Below are positions 43,930-52,951 of a stretch of DNA of 64,000 bases, piece by piece. Where the stretch lies: positions 248,001-312,000 of the forward strand of contig JAVDKK010000002.1 in assembly GCA_030849945.1 (NCBI GenBank), written 5' to 3'. How positions within the stretch are numbered: the first letter of the stretch is position 1; the number at the start of each line of letters is the position of its first letter. The position numbers were made by a program, and so were the translations under genes. Source of the stretch: Schauerella fraxinea. GTDB lineage: Bacteria; Pseudomonadota; Gammaproteobacteria; Burkholderiales; Burkholderiaceae_B. Below the pieces are notes generated by a model. That model did no database searches. It was not told the DNA's origin and worked only from the letters and a program-made list of their open reading frames with translations.

Positions 43930-44544
43930 TCAACTGCCCCGCGTGATATCGAGCAATTGCTTCAGATCCTTCGTCACCACGTCGATCTGATCGCTGTCGG
44001 ACGCCAGTAATCGCGCCTTGCCGTGCTTGTCGAAAATGTAGACGCCGCGGCTGTGCGTGACGTCGTATTGCTCGGCCGTGGCGCCGGCCTTGGGTTTTTC
44101 GATTTGGTAGGCCACGCGATAACGGCGGGCCAGATTGGCCACTTCACGCTCGTTGCCCGTGAGGCCCACGGCGTTGCGATTGAACGCGTCCACATAGGCT
44201 TGCAGCACATCCGGGGTATCCCGATGCGGATCCACGCTCACAAAAAGAATTCGCACATCGCGGGCGTCGTCGCCCAAGCGGCGGAGCACTTCAGTCAGTT
44301 GCGCCATGGTGGTGGGGCACACGTCCGGGCAACTGGCATAGCCGAAAAACAGCAAGACGGTCTTGTTATCGAACGCGTCCTGCGTCACGGTTTTATCGCC
44401 GGCGCCTTTCAACGAAAAAGACAGATCCGGCAAATGACCTTGAACGTTGTACAGCGACCAGTTCACCGACCGATCGCTGCAACCCGCGAGGCCCACCATC
44501 AGAAAAGCGAAGGCCAGCACCCAGCGGCGCACGCGCGGGCGCAC
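43930..44544 (-). CDS. SCO1/SenC-family copper chaperone lipoprotein
   Basis: A 204-residue thioredoxin-fold protein. The signal ends in a lipobox (LMVGLAGC, Cys22). The copper ligands are Cys72 and Cys76 (SCPDVCPTTM) with His164 (DVTHSRGVYIFD). Sco proteins load copper into the CuA site of cytochrome c oxidase or act in periplasmic thiol redox. The GTG start at 44544 lies 2 bp after the prlC stop, with AGGA 7-8 bp upstream inside that gene. It is the last gene of a minus-strand chain beginning with the sensor kinase. Confidence 0.9.
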   Translation of the reverse strand: MRPRVRRWVLAFAFLMVGLAGCSDRSVNWSLYNVQGHLPDLSFSLKGAGDKTVTQDAFDNKTVLLFFGYASCPDVCPTTMAQLTEVLRRLGDDARDVRILFVSVDPHRDTPDVLQAYVDAFNRNAVGLTGNEREVANLARRYRVAYQIEKPKAGATAEQYDVTHSRGVYIFDKHGKARLLASDSDQIDVVTKDLKQLLDITRGS

Positions 44545-44546
44545 GA

Positions 44547-46646
44547 TCAGTCCTGACCGACCATGCCGCTGTGACGCAGCAGCGCATCGATGCTCGGATC
44601 ACGCCCGCGAAACGCCTTGAATGAATCGGCAGCCGGTCGAGCGCCGCCCACGGCCAGAATCTCCTGGCGGAAGCGCCGGCCGGTCTCCGGATCCAACGTG
44701 CTGGGTGCACGGTCTGCGGCAGCCGCTTTAGCCGCGGCATCTGCCGAGACTTGGGCCGCTTCCTCAAAGGCCGCGTAGGCATCGGCCGACAATACCTCAG
44801 CCCATTTGTAGCTGTAGTAGCCTGCGCCATAACCGCCCGCAAACAAGTGCGAGAAGCTGTGCGGAAAACGATGCCAGGCCGGGGGCGTCAACACCGACAC
44901 TTCTTGGCGCACGGTGCCGAGCAATTCGAGCACGCCGGCGATATCAGTTGGCGTTTGCTTGGCATGCAGCAGGATGTCGAACAGCGAAAACTCGATCTGA
45001 CGTACCGTTTGCATGCCGCTTTGGAAATTGCGCGCGGCCGACAGCTTGTCGAAGAGGGCGCGCGGCAACGATTCGCCGCTATCGACATGTGCCGAAAGCT
45101 GTTGAACGACCGGCCATTCCCAGCAGAAGTTCTCCATGAACTGCGACGGCAATTCGATGGCATCCCACTCCACGCTCGAAAACGCCGAGGCGCCGGGCTC
45201 GTCCACTTCGGAGAGCAGCGCGTGCAGGGCGTGGCCCATCTCGTGGAACAGCGTGATCACGTCATCGTGCGTGAGCACGGCAGGCTTGCCCTCCGAGGGC
45301 CGCGAAAAATTGCAGGTCAGGTAAACCACCGGCGTTTGCAGGTCGCTGCCCACGCGGCGGCGGCTGCGTTCGCTATCCACCCATGCGCCGCCTTGCTTGC
45401 CCGAGCGGGCATACAAGTCGAGGTAGAGGTAGCCCACGAGCTCGCCATCGGGATTTTCTACCCGAACGCCTTGCGCGTCGGCGTGCCACACGGCCACTTC
45501 GGGCGCCGCTTTCAGACGCACGTCGAACAGCGTTTGAATCACGTCATACAAACCGGAAAGCACACGCGGCTCGGTGAAGTACTGTTTGACCTCATCTTCG
45601 GAGTACGAATACTGCGCTTCGCGCATGCGCTCCGACACGAACGCGTTGTCCCATGGTTCGAGGGCGGTCATGCCCAGATGCTCGGCACCGAAGGCTCGCA
45701 ATGCCGCCAGATCTTTTTCGGCAAAGGGCTTGGCACGTGCGGCCAGTTCGCGCAAGAAGTGCGTGACCTCATCGGCGTCGCGCGCCATGCGCGTCTGCAG
45801 GCGAAGTGCGGCAAAGTTGGCGTAGCCCAGCAGCGTCGACTCTTCGGCGCGCAGTTTGAGCAATTCTTCGATCAAGCTCGAGTTGTCGAACTGGGTATCG
45901 CCGTGTTCCGACGCCACCGTGCCATAGGCGCGGTACAGCGTTTCACGCAATTCGCGCGACTTGGCGTACTGCATCACGGGGATGTAGCACGGCATTTTCA
46001 GGGTGAGCGTCCAGCCTTCCTGCTTGGCATCCTTCGCGGTTTTGCGCGCAGCCGCTTTCACATCGTCAGGAATGCCGTCGAGTTGCGCCTCGTCGGTCAC
46101 GTTATACGTCCAGGCATCGATCGCATCGAGGACGTTTTCCGAGAATTTCTGCGACACCTCGGCTTCACGCTCGGCGTTGGCCGCGTATTGCTCGCGCGCC
46201 GCGCCTTGCAGCTCGACCCCGCTCAGGCGAAAATCGCGCAGTGCCAGCTCGAGCACACGCTGACGCACCGGCGACAACGTGGCGAACTCGGGCGAGGCAT
46301 GCACGCGTTGATACTGCTTGTAGAGGCCTTCGTGCAAACCTACCCAGGTCGAGAATGCGGTGACTTTGGGCAGGGCCGCGTTAAAGGCTTCACGCAGTTC
46401 GGGCGTATTGACCACGGCATTCAAATGCCCAGCCACCGACCACGCGCGCCACAAACGGCCGCTGGCGGTATCCAACGGCTCGCTGATGGCGTCCCACGTC
46501 GCCGGTCGTGCCGGATCGGCCGTCTGGTCGACAGCGGTGCGCGCCTCGGCCAGCAGTTCGTCGATCGCCGGCCCAATGTGTTCGGGCGTGACGGCCGAGT
46601 AATCGATCAGATCGGAAACGGGGGCGAGCAGGGGATTCGTAATCAT
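44547..46646 (-). CDS. prlC: Oligopeptidase A (M3 metallopeptidase)
   Basis: A 699-residue cytosolic zinc peptidase that degrades short peptides, including cleaved signal peptides. The zinc motif HEMGH is near residue 466 in LFHEMGHALHALL, with the third ligand in the EWDAIELPSQFMENF region. The N-terminal helical domain and the C-terminal catalytic half are complete, so the length is normal. It lies 75 bp after folD, with a 9-bp hairpin (46673-46694) in the gap, and is nearly fused to the Sco gene downstream. Confidence 0.94.
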   Translation of the reverse strand: MITNPLLAPVSDLIDYSAVTPEHIGPAIDELLAEARTAVDQTADPARPATWDAISEPLDTASGRLWRAWSVAGHLNAVVNTPELREAFNAALPKVTAFSTWVGLHEGLYKQYQRVHASPEFATLSPVRQRVLELALRDFRLSGVELQGAAREQYAANAEREAEVSQKFSENVLDAIDAWTYNVTDEAQLDGIPDDVKAAARKTAKDAKQEGWTLTLKMPCYIPVMQYAKSRELRETLYRAYGTVASEHGDTQFDNSSLIEELLKLRAEESTLLGYANFAALRLQTRMARDADEVTHFLRELAARAKPFAEKDLAALRAFGAEHLGMTALEPWDNAFVSERMREAQYSYSEDEVKQYFTEPRVLSGLYDVIQTLFDVRLKAAPEVAVWHADAQGVRVENPDGELVGYLYLDLYARSGKQGGAWVDSERSRRRVGSDLQTPVVYLTCNFSRPSEGKPAVLTHDDVITLFHEMGHALHALLSEVDEPGASAFSSVEWDAIELPSQFMENFCWEWPVVQQLSAHVDSGESLPRALFDKLSAARNFQSGMQTVRQIEFSLFDILLHAKQTPTDIAGVLELLGTVRQEVSVLTPPAWHRFPHSFSHLFAGGYGAGYYSYKWAEVLSADAYAAFEEAAQVSADAAAKAAAADRAPSTLDPETGRRFRQEILAVGGARPAADSFKAFRGRDPSIDALLRHSGMVGQD

Positions 46647-46721
46647 GTGGCCTGGCAGAAGATAAGCATAAACACGCGTCGCGCACGACGCGTGGACGGC
46701 GAAGATGCCGGGTTAGATGCT

Positions 46722-47573
46722 TTATATGGCGGCGCGTTCCGCAGCTTCAATAGTGTTTACCAACAGCATGGCGATAGTCATCGGGCCCACACCGCCGGGC
46801 ACAGGCGTAATGGCACCGGCAACCTCGGCCGCGCTGGCGTAATCCACATCGCCGCACAACTTGCCATCCGCGCCGCGATTGATGCCGACATCGATAACCG
46901 TCGCGCCCGGCTTGATCATGTCGCCGGTGATCATGCCCGGCTTACCGGTCGCCACTACCAAAATGTCGGCCCGGCGGGTTTGTGCGGCCAGATCGCGCGT
47001 TTTGGAATTGCAGATCGTGATCGTGGCGCCGGCCGCCAGAAGCAGCATCGCCATCGGTTTGCCGACGATATTGCTGGCGCCCACGATGACGGCTTCGGCG
47101 CCGCGCGTGACCACGCCTTCCGCTTCCAGCATCTTCATCACGCCATACGGCGTGCAGGGACGGAACAGCGGCTGACCGGTCATCAGCAACCCGGCATTGC
47201 TCACATGGAACCCGTCGACGTCCTTGTCGGCCGCGATGGTTTCAATCACCTTGTGCGCGTCCATATGGGCGGGCAAGGGAAGCTGCACGAGAATGCCGTG
47301 GATCGCCGGATCATTGTTGAGCGCCTGGATGCGCGTCAACAGTTCGGCTTCGGTCAGGGAAGCGGGGTATTGCTCCATGACGGAATGCAGACCGGCTTTT
47401 TCGCAGGCTGCAACCTTATTGCGCACGTAAACTTGAGAGGCCGGATTATCGCCGACCAGTACCACGGCAAGACCAGGCGTCGTGCCGCTGGCAATCAGCG
47501 CGGCGGCACGTTGAGCGACTTCGTCGCGAATGCGTACTGACAGGGCGGCGCCGTCGATTCTTCTTGCGGTCAT
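46722..47573 (-). CDS. folD: Bifunctional methylenetetrahydrofolate dehydrogenase/cyclohydrolase
   Basis: A 283-residue FolD that converts 5,10-methylene-THF to 10-formyl-THF in one-carbon metabolism. Motifs include VVLVGDNPASQVYVRNK, where the Lys and Tyr act in cyclohydrolysis, GILVQLPLPAHMD, and ASNIVGKPMAMLLL for NADP binding. The C-terminal ITPVPGGVGPMTIAML is diagnostic. Its ATG overlaps the stop of the response regulator by 4 bp, an unusual partner for a folate gene. Confidence 0.95.
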   Translation of the reverse strand: MTARRIDGAALSVRIRDEVAQRAAALIASGTTPGLAVVLVGDNPASQVYVRNKVAACEKAGLHSVMEQYPASLTEAELLTRIQALNNDPAIHGILVQLPLPAHMDAHKVIETIAADKDVDGFHVSNAGLLMTGQPLFRPCTPYGVMKMLEAEGVVTRGAEAVIVGASNIVGKPMAMLLLAAGATITICNSKTRDLAAQTRRADILVVATGKPGMITGDMIKPGATVIDVGINRGADGKLCGDVDYASAAEVAGAITPVPGGVGPMTIAMLLVNTIEAAERAAI

Positions 47574-48196
47574 GCGTGTGCCTCGGGTTTGGCCAAGGCG
47601 ACTTTCATCAAGTCGGCTACGGTGGTCACTTCAAGTTTTTCCATGATATTGGCGCGATGCGCCTCTACGGTTTTGATGCTGATGCCCAGATCGTCGGCGA
47701 TCTGCTTGTTCAGGCGGCCGGCCACGATGCGCTCGAGCACCTGCTGTTCGCGCGCGGTGAGGCGCGCCAACATGGCTTCGTGGTCGCGCTGCGCCTGGAA
47801 CTTCGACACGCGCTGGGTCGCCTGTTCGAGCATGCGCGCCACGATCTCACGCAGATCCTGCTCGTTGAACGGCTTTTCGAGGAAGTCGATCGCGCCTTTC
47901 TTCATCGTCGTCACCGCCATGGGCACATCGCCGTGTCCGGTGATGAACACGATCGGCAACGGTGCCTGACGGGCGAGCAACTGCTCTTGCAACTCCAGGC
48001 CGCTCATGCCGGGCATGCGGACGTCGCAGATCAAGACACCGACGGTGGCAGGGTCATAATCGTCGAGGAAACTCTCGGCACTGGCGAACACGCGCACGCG
48101 GTAGCCGTTGGCTTCAAGAAGCCAACGCAACGAGTCACGGACGGCTTCGTCGTCATCGACAATGAACACCGTGCTCGAAATGGGGGGGGTAGTCAT
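47570..48196 (-). CDS. Two-component response regulator, FixJ/NarL family
   Basis: A 208-residue regulator with a receiver domain (VFIVDDDEAVRDSL, phosphoacceptor Asp58 in LICDVRMPGMSG, Thr in ITGHGD, Lys in LEKPF). The LuxR-type HTH follows (LTAREQQVLERIVAGRLNKQ and IADDLGISIKTVEAHRANIM). The layout is that of FixJ/TodT/TtrR. Its start overlaps the kinase stop as ATGA, and its own stop overlaps folD, so three genes are translationally coupled. Targets are unknown; the divergent pdh operon is an obvious candidate. Confidence 0.92.
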   Translation of the reverse strand: MTTPPISSTVFIVDDDEAVRDSLRWLLEANGYRVRVFASAESFLDDYDPATVGVLICDVRMPGMSGLELQEQLLARQAPLPIVFITGHGDVPMAVTTMKKGAIDFLEKPFNEQDLREIVARMLEQATQRVSKFQAQRDHEAMLARLTAREQQVLERIVAGRLNKQIADDLGISIKTVEAHRANIMEKLEVTTVADLMKVALAKPEAHA

Positions 48197-49947
48197 GCGT
48201 GCAACTCCTCGGACTGTTCGTTCTGATCAAGCGCTTGTGGCGCTGCGCAGGGCAAAGTAAAGCGGAAGATCGTACCGCCGGCGGGATTGGGGTCGGCCCA
48301 CAGGCGGCCGTGGTGCGACTCGATAATGGTACGGCAGATGTTCAGGCCCATACCCAGGCCTTGTGACTTAGTGCTGAAGAACGGCTCGAACAGGCGCTCG
48401 GGCTCGGCCAGGCCATGACCGCGATCGACGACGGCAACTTCGATATGCTGCTCGTGCAGGATCACGGCCACCTTCAATTCGTCCGAATCGCTTTTCTCCA
48501 TCGCTTCCAGACCGTTTTTCAGCAGATTGAGCAGCACTTGCTCGATCAGGATCGGGTCGGCCAGCACGTCAGGCGCGGTCGAGGGTACAAACGGCTCGAT
48601 GCGGATGCGGCGTTTGCGGGCATCGATGTCGGCGAAGCCGATGGCGTTGTCCACGATGCCACGGATGGCCACGCGTTGCCGGCGTGGCTCGCTGCGTTTC
48701 ACGAATTCGCGGATGCGGCTGATGATCTTGCCGGCACGTTCTGCCTGCGCGGCCGCCTTTTCCAGGGCCGGCAGCAGCATGGTCGGGCTGGTATGCCCGG
48801 CTTTGACCAGCGCCACGGCACCCATACTATAGTTAGAGATGGCGGTGAGGGGTTGGTTCAACTCGTGCGCGAGCGACGACGCCATTTCGCCCATGGTGGT
48901 GAGACGACTGGTGAGCTGGATCTTCTCCTGCTGCAGGCGTGAGGCCTCCTCATGCGTGCGGCGCTCGGTGATGTCACGAGCCACCTGCATGCGCACCCGG
49001 CGCCCGTCTGTCCAGGCCAGCATCCGGTGATGCACCTCGAACCACCGCTGCACGGACGGCGACAGCACTTCCACCGACTCATCCGTAAACCGCCCGCGGC
49101 GGCCGGCGAGCAGCTCTTCGTGCCCCCCGGTTTGGGCGCCAAACACGCGCCGGTAGGTACGGTTGGCAAACAACAATTCCAGACCATCGTGCGTATCGGC
49201 CGTAACCGAAATCGCGTCGTCCAGGCCCTCGAGCACGGTCATGAAGCGTTCGTGCGCGGCCGTGAGTGCTTCACGAATGCGCTTGGGCTCGGTGATGTCG
49301 GTCATCGACGTCATCCAGCCGATCTGGTTGCCGTTGGGATCGAGCAAGGGCGACACATACATCCGGGCCACAAAGCGCGATCCATCGCGGCGCTGCGCTT
49401 CGACTTCGAGCCCGCTGCTGGGCGTTTTGCCCGAGGTGAGCGTATCCAGTGTGTGCTGGTGATACTCGTGGCGGCCCGGTACCCAATACGGGAAGGGCGG
49501 GCTGCGGCCGATCAGGTCGGCTTCGTTCCAGCCGATCATGCGGCAAAAGGCCGGATTGACATAAGCGATGCGCCCTTCGAGGTCCAGCACACGCATGCCG
49601 GTGGACATCGAGTTCTCCATGGCGCGCCGAAAGCCGGTTTCAGCAATCAGCGCCGCCTCGGCGTGCGAGCGAAAGCGGGTGTACCGCCACAGCATCAACA
49701 AACTGATCACGATCACGCAGGAAAGCGCGAGCACCACCCAAAGCAGACGCTGTTGACGCATCTCCTGGTCAATCGTGACGAACATGACACTATCGTCATG
49801 AATGCGCTGCAGCCAGAAAAAGGCCCCCATCACACAGATGTAGAGCACCAGGACCAGCACGGGCGTGAGCCAATAGAGACCGCGCCTGCGCATGCGGGCG
49901 TGATCGTGGAACGGCGTCGGAATATTTGATTTGTGCGGGCTGGCCAT
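48193..49947 (-). CDS. PAS-domain sensor histidine kinase
   Basis: A 584-residue membrane kinase. Two transmembrane segments lie near 25-46 and 68-87 with a short periplasmic loop. Two PAS domains cover about 100-220 (NPAFCRMIGWNEADLIGRSP) and 230-345, with PAC signatures. The HisKA site is His361 in SSLAHELNQPLTAIS. ATP-binding boxes are LLNLLKNGLEAM, VVDRGHGL and GLGMGLNICRTI. The FixL/DctB-like layout suggests sensing of a redox state or small metabolite, but no heme His motif was verified. It shares a 281-bp region with aceE. Confidence 0.92.
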   Translation of the reverse strand: MASPHKSNIPTPFHDHARMRRRGLYWLTPVLVLVLYICVMGAFFWLQRIHDDSVMFVTIDQEMRQQRLLWVVLALSCVIVISLLMLWRYTRFRSHAEAALIAETGFRRAMENSMSTGMRVLDLEGRIAYVNPAFCRMIGWNEADLIGRSPPFPYWVPGRHEYHQHTLDTLTSGKTPSSGLEVEAQRRDGSRFVARMYVSPLLDPNGNQIGWMTSMTDITEPKRIREALTAAHERFMTVLEGLDDAISVTADTHDGLELLFANRTYRRVFGAQTGGHEELLAGRRGRFTDESVEVLSPSVQRWFEVHHRMLAWTDGRRVRMQVARDITERRTHEEASRLQQEKIQLTSRLTTMGEMASSLAHELNQPLTAISNYSMGAVALVKAGHTSPTMLLPALEKAAAQAERAGKIISRIREFVKRSEPRRQRVAIRGIVDNAIGFADIDARKRRIRIEPFVPSTAPDVLADPILIEQVLLNLLKNGLEAMEKSDSDELKVAVILHEQHIEVAVVDRGHGLAEPERLFEPFFSTKSQGLGMGLNICRTIIESHHGRLWADPNPAGGTIFRFTLPCAAPQALDQNEQSEELHA

Positions 49948-50030
49948 GGAAGACGCGTCGGTCGAGGGACCGGAATGCGCTCATTTTAAACTTTGTTTCT
50001 GCTCTACAGGCGGCTTCGCATTTTGCATTG

Positions 50031-50060
50031 TGAAATGCCGTACCGCAACATGAAATTTCA
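50031..50060. promoter_or_regulatory. Phased TGAAAT repeats and palindrome upstream of aceE
   Basis: TGAAAT occurs at 50031-50036 and 50051-50056, exactly 20 bp (two helical turns) apart. The second copy is half of the palindrome TGAAATTTCA (50051-50060), which abuts the -35 box. This is where an activator of aceE or an autoregulator of the divergent kinase would bind. Confidence 0.5.
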
Positions 50061-50061
50061 C

Positions 50062-50091
50062 TTGCTGAACGGCCGGGTTTTTTCCTAGAAT
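50062..50091 (+). promoter_or_regulatory. Candidate sigma-70 promoter of aceE-aceF-lpdA
   Basis: TTGCTG (50062-50067) and TAGAAT (50086-50091) are separated by 18 bp and lie about 138 bp before the aceE start. The -35 is 4 of 6 and the -10 is 5 of 6 consensus bases. Confidence 0.55.
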
Positions 50092-50228
50092 GCCCGCATA
50101 AGCTGCCCGTAAGCCCTCGATGACGCGTGCCTGTTCTCTTCAGCGTGCTGGTGTCGAAGCAGGGCTTTCACCCGTCCGAAGCGTCTCGCGCGCGTCGGAC
50201 GCATGATTACTCCACAGGAGACACAACG

Positions 50229-52937
50229 ATGTCCTCTTCCGCCCAAGCCGGCGCCCTTCAGGCTGCCAACGACGAAGATACCCTGGAAACCCAGGAATGG
50301 CTGGAGGCGCTTGCCGCCGTACTCGAACGTGAAGGCCCGCAGCGCGCCCACTATCTGCTCGAACGCTTGATCGACGAGGCACGTCGCTCCGGTGCGCATA
50401 TCCCGTTTTCGCCCAATACCGCTTACGTCAATACGATCCCGCCGGGTCTGGAACCCGCTCATCCGGGCAACCTGGATCTCGAAACGCGCATCCGTTCGTA
50501 TGTGCGCTGGAACGCCATGGCCATGGTCGTGCGCGCCAACCGCGCAGCCCCCGATGACGGCGGCGATCTCGGCGGCCACATTGCATCGTTCGCCTCGTTG
50601 GCCACGATGATCGGTTGCGGTCAAAACCACTTCTGGCACGGCGAAACGGCTGAGCGCGGTGGCGATTGCGTGTACTTCCAAGGTCACTCATCCCCCGGCA
50701 TCTACGGCCGCGCCTTCCTCGAAGGCCGCCTGACCGAAGACCAGCTCAACAATTTCCGCCAGGAAGTCGACGGCAAGGGGTTGTCGTCGTATCCGCATCC
50801 GAAGTTGATGCCTGAATTCTGGCAGTTCCCGACGGTATCGATGGGTCTGGGCCCCTTGATGGCCATCTATCAGGCGCGTTTCCTCAAGTACCTGCACGCC
50901 CGCGGCATTGCCGATACCTCGAACCGCAAGGTCTGGGTGTTCTGCGGCGACGGCGAAATGGACGAACCCGAGTCGTTGGGCGCCATTGCCTTGGCGGCGC
51001 GCGAGAAGCTCGATAACCTGATTTTCGTCGTCAACTGCAACCTGCAGCGTCTGGACGGCCCGGTGCGCGGCAACGGCAAGATCATCCAGGAACTCGAAGG
51101 CGACTTCCGCGGTAGCGGTTGGAACGTCATCAAGCTCATTTGGGGCGGCTACTGGGATCCCCTGTTGGCCCACGACAAGGAAGGTATTCTGCGCCGCGTG
51201 ATGGAAGAAACCGTCGACGGCGAGTACCAATCGTATAAAGCCAACGACGGTGCTTTCGTTCGCGAACACTTCTTCGGCAAGCATCCGAAGCTGCTCGAAA
51301 TGGTCAGCCGCATGAGCGACGAAGACGTCTGGCGTCTGAATCGTGGCGGCCACGATCCCCACAAGGTGTTTGCCGCGTTCGACTCGGCCACCAAGCACAA
51401 GGGTCAACCCACCGTCATCCTGGCCAAGACCATCAAGGGTTACGGCATGGGCAAGGTCGGTCAGGCCAAGAACCCGTCGCACCAGCAAAAGAAGCTGGAT
51501 GTGGACGCCGTGCGCGAATTCCGCGACCGCTTTGCCATTCCGATCCCCGACGATCAGCTTGAAGAACTCCCATACTACAAGCCGGCCGACGATTCGCCAG
51601 AAATGAAGTATCTGCATGAGCGTCGTGCTGCGTTGGGCGGCTACCTGCCGCAACGCCGCGCCAAGTCGGATGAGAAGTTGAAGGCGCCCAAGCTCGAAGC
51701 GTTCAAGTCGTTGCTCGAGCCCACGGCCGAAGGCCGCGAAATCTCGACCACGCAAGGCTTCGTGCGCACGCTCAACCAGATCCTGCGCGACAAGGAACTG
51801 GCCCCGCGCGTCGTGCCGATCCTGGCCGACGAATCGCGTACGTTCGGTATGGAAGGCTTGTTCCGCCAGATCGGGATCTACGCGCCGGAAGGTCAGAAGT
51901 ACACCCCGGTCGATAAGGACCAGGTCATGTACTACAAAGAGTCGGCCGATGGTCAGCTCTTGCAGGAAGGCATCAACGAAGCGGGCGCCATGAGCTCGTG
52001 GATTGCAGCGGCCACGTCGTACTCGACGAACAACCGCATCATGATTCCGTTCTTCATCTACTACTCGATGTTCGGCTTCCAGCGCATTGGCGATCTGGCC
52101 TGGGCAGCGGGCGACATGCAGGCTCGCGGCTTCTTGCTGGGCGGCACGGCCGGCCGCACGACGCTCAACGGCGAAGGGTTGCAGCACGAGGATGGCCACA
52201 GCCATCTGATGGCCGCCACGATCCCGAATTGCGTGCCCTACGATCCCACCTTCGTGCACGAAGTTGCGGTCATCATCCAGGACGGCCTGCGCCGCATGGT
52301 TGAAGAGCAGGAAAACGTTTATTACTACCTCACGGTAATGAACGAGAACTATGCACAACCGGGTTTGAACACGGGCGACGAAGCCGGCATCCTGAAAGGG
52401 ATGTACAAGCTCAAGTCGTCGGGCAAGGGCAAGTTGCGCGTCCAGCTTATGGGTTCGGGCACGATCCTGCGCGAAGTGATGGCCGCGCAAGACCTGCTGG
52501 AAGCCGATTGGGGTATCGGTTCGGACGTCTGGAGCGCCACCAGCTTCACGCTGCTGCGCCGCGACGGTCTGGATTGCGAGCGCCACAACCTGCTGCACCC
52601 GGACGACAAGTCGCCCCAGGTGCCGTACGTGACGCAGCAACTCGAAAAGACCGAAGGTCCGATCATTGCCTCGACCGACTACATGAAGGCGTTTGCCGAT
52701 CAGATCCGTCAATTCATGCCGCGTGGCCGCGACTATCGCGTATTGGGCACCGACGGATTCGGCCGCTCGGACTTCCGTTCGAAGCTGCGCGAACACTTCG
52801 AGGTCAATCGTCATTTCGTCGTGCTGGCTGCGTTGAAGGCCCTGGCCGATGAGGGCAAGCTGCCCACTTCGAAGGTGGCTGAAGCCATCAAGAAGTACAA
52901 GATCGACCCCAACAAAGCCAACCCGCACTACGCCTAA
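50229..52937 (+). CDS. aceE: Pyruvate dehydrogenase E1 component (homodimeric)
   Basis: A 902-residue thiamine-diphosphate enzyme that decarboxylates pyruvate and acetylates the lipoyl group of E2. The ATG at 50229 with AGGAGA upstream gives MSSSAQAGALQAANDEDTL; in-frame codons to 50127 are leader. The ThDP motif is GDGEMDEPESLGAIA to NCNLQRLDGPV. The catalytic region GRTTLNGEGLQHEDGHSH and the long C-terminal domain are complete. It is followed at 14 bp by aceF and then lpdA in one operon, with the two-component system divergent. Confidence 0.96.
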   Translation: MSSSAQAGALQAANDEDTLETQEWLEALAAVLEREGPQRAHYLLERLIDEARRSGAHIPFSPNTAYVNTIPPGLEPAHPGNLDLETRIRSYVRWNAMAMVVRANRAAPDDGGDLGGHIASFASLATMIGCGQNHFWHGETAERGGDCVYFQGHSSPGIYGRAFLEGRLTEDQLNNFRQEVDGKGLSSYPHPKLMPEFWQFPTVSMGLGPLMAIYQARFLKYLHARGIADTSNRKVWVFCGDGEMDEPESLGAIALAAREKLDNLIFVVNCNLQRLDGPVRGNGKIIQELEGDFRGSGWNVIKLIWGGYWDPLLAHDKEGILRRVMEETVDGEYQSYKANDGAFVREHFFGKHPKLLEMVSRMSDEDVWRLNRGGHDPHKVFAAFDSATKHKGQPTVILAKTIKGYGMGKVGQAKNPSHQQKKLDVDAVREFRDRFAIPIPDDQLEELPYYKPADDSPEMKYLHERRAALGGYLPQRRAKSDEKLKAPKLEAFKSLLEPTAEGREISTTQGFVRTLNQILRDKELAPRVVPILADESRTFGMEGLFRQIGIYAPEGQKYTPVDKDQVMYYKESADGQLLQEGINEAGAMSSWIAAATSYSTNNRIMIPFFIYYSMFGFQRIGDLAWAAGDMQARGFLLGGTAGRTTLNGEGLQHEDGHSHLMAATIPNCVPYDPTFVHEVAVIIQDGLRRMVEEQENVYYYLTVMNENYAQPGLNTGDEAGILKGMYKLKSSGKGKLRVQLMGSGTILREVMAAQDLLEADWGIGSDVWSATSFTLLRRDGLDCERHNLLHPDDKSPQVPYVTQQLEKTEGPIIASTDYMKAFADQIRQFMPRGRDYRVLGTDGFGRSDFRSKLREHFEVNRHFVVLAALKALADEGKLPTSKVAEAIKKYKIDPNKANPHYA

Positions 52938-52951
52938 GGGACGCGAAAGAC

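Noticed and set aside
43685..43990. A 101-codon frame upstream of the YeaQ-type gene region
   Set aside because: No ribosome site, no recognisable fold, and it runs into the opposite-strand sco gene.
44751..47540. A 929-codon open frame antisense to prlC and folD
   Set aside because: It lies opposite two genes with complete catalytic motifs, spans their boundary, and has no recognisable domain. Long antisense frames are expected in high G+C coding DNA.
50688..52928. A 746-codon open frame antisense to aceE
   Set aside because: Mirror of a highly conserved gene; histidine- and arginine-rich translation without motifs.
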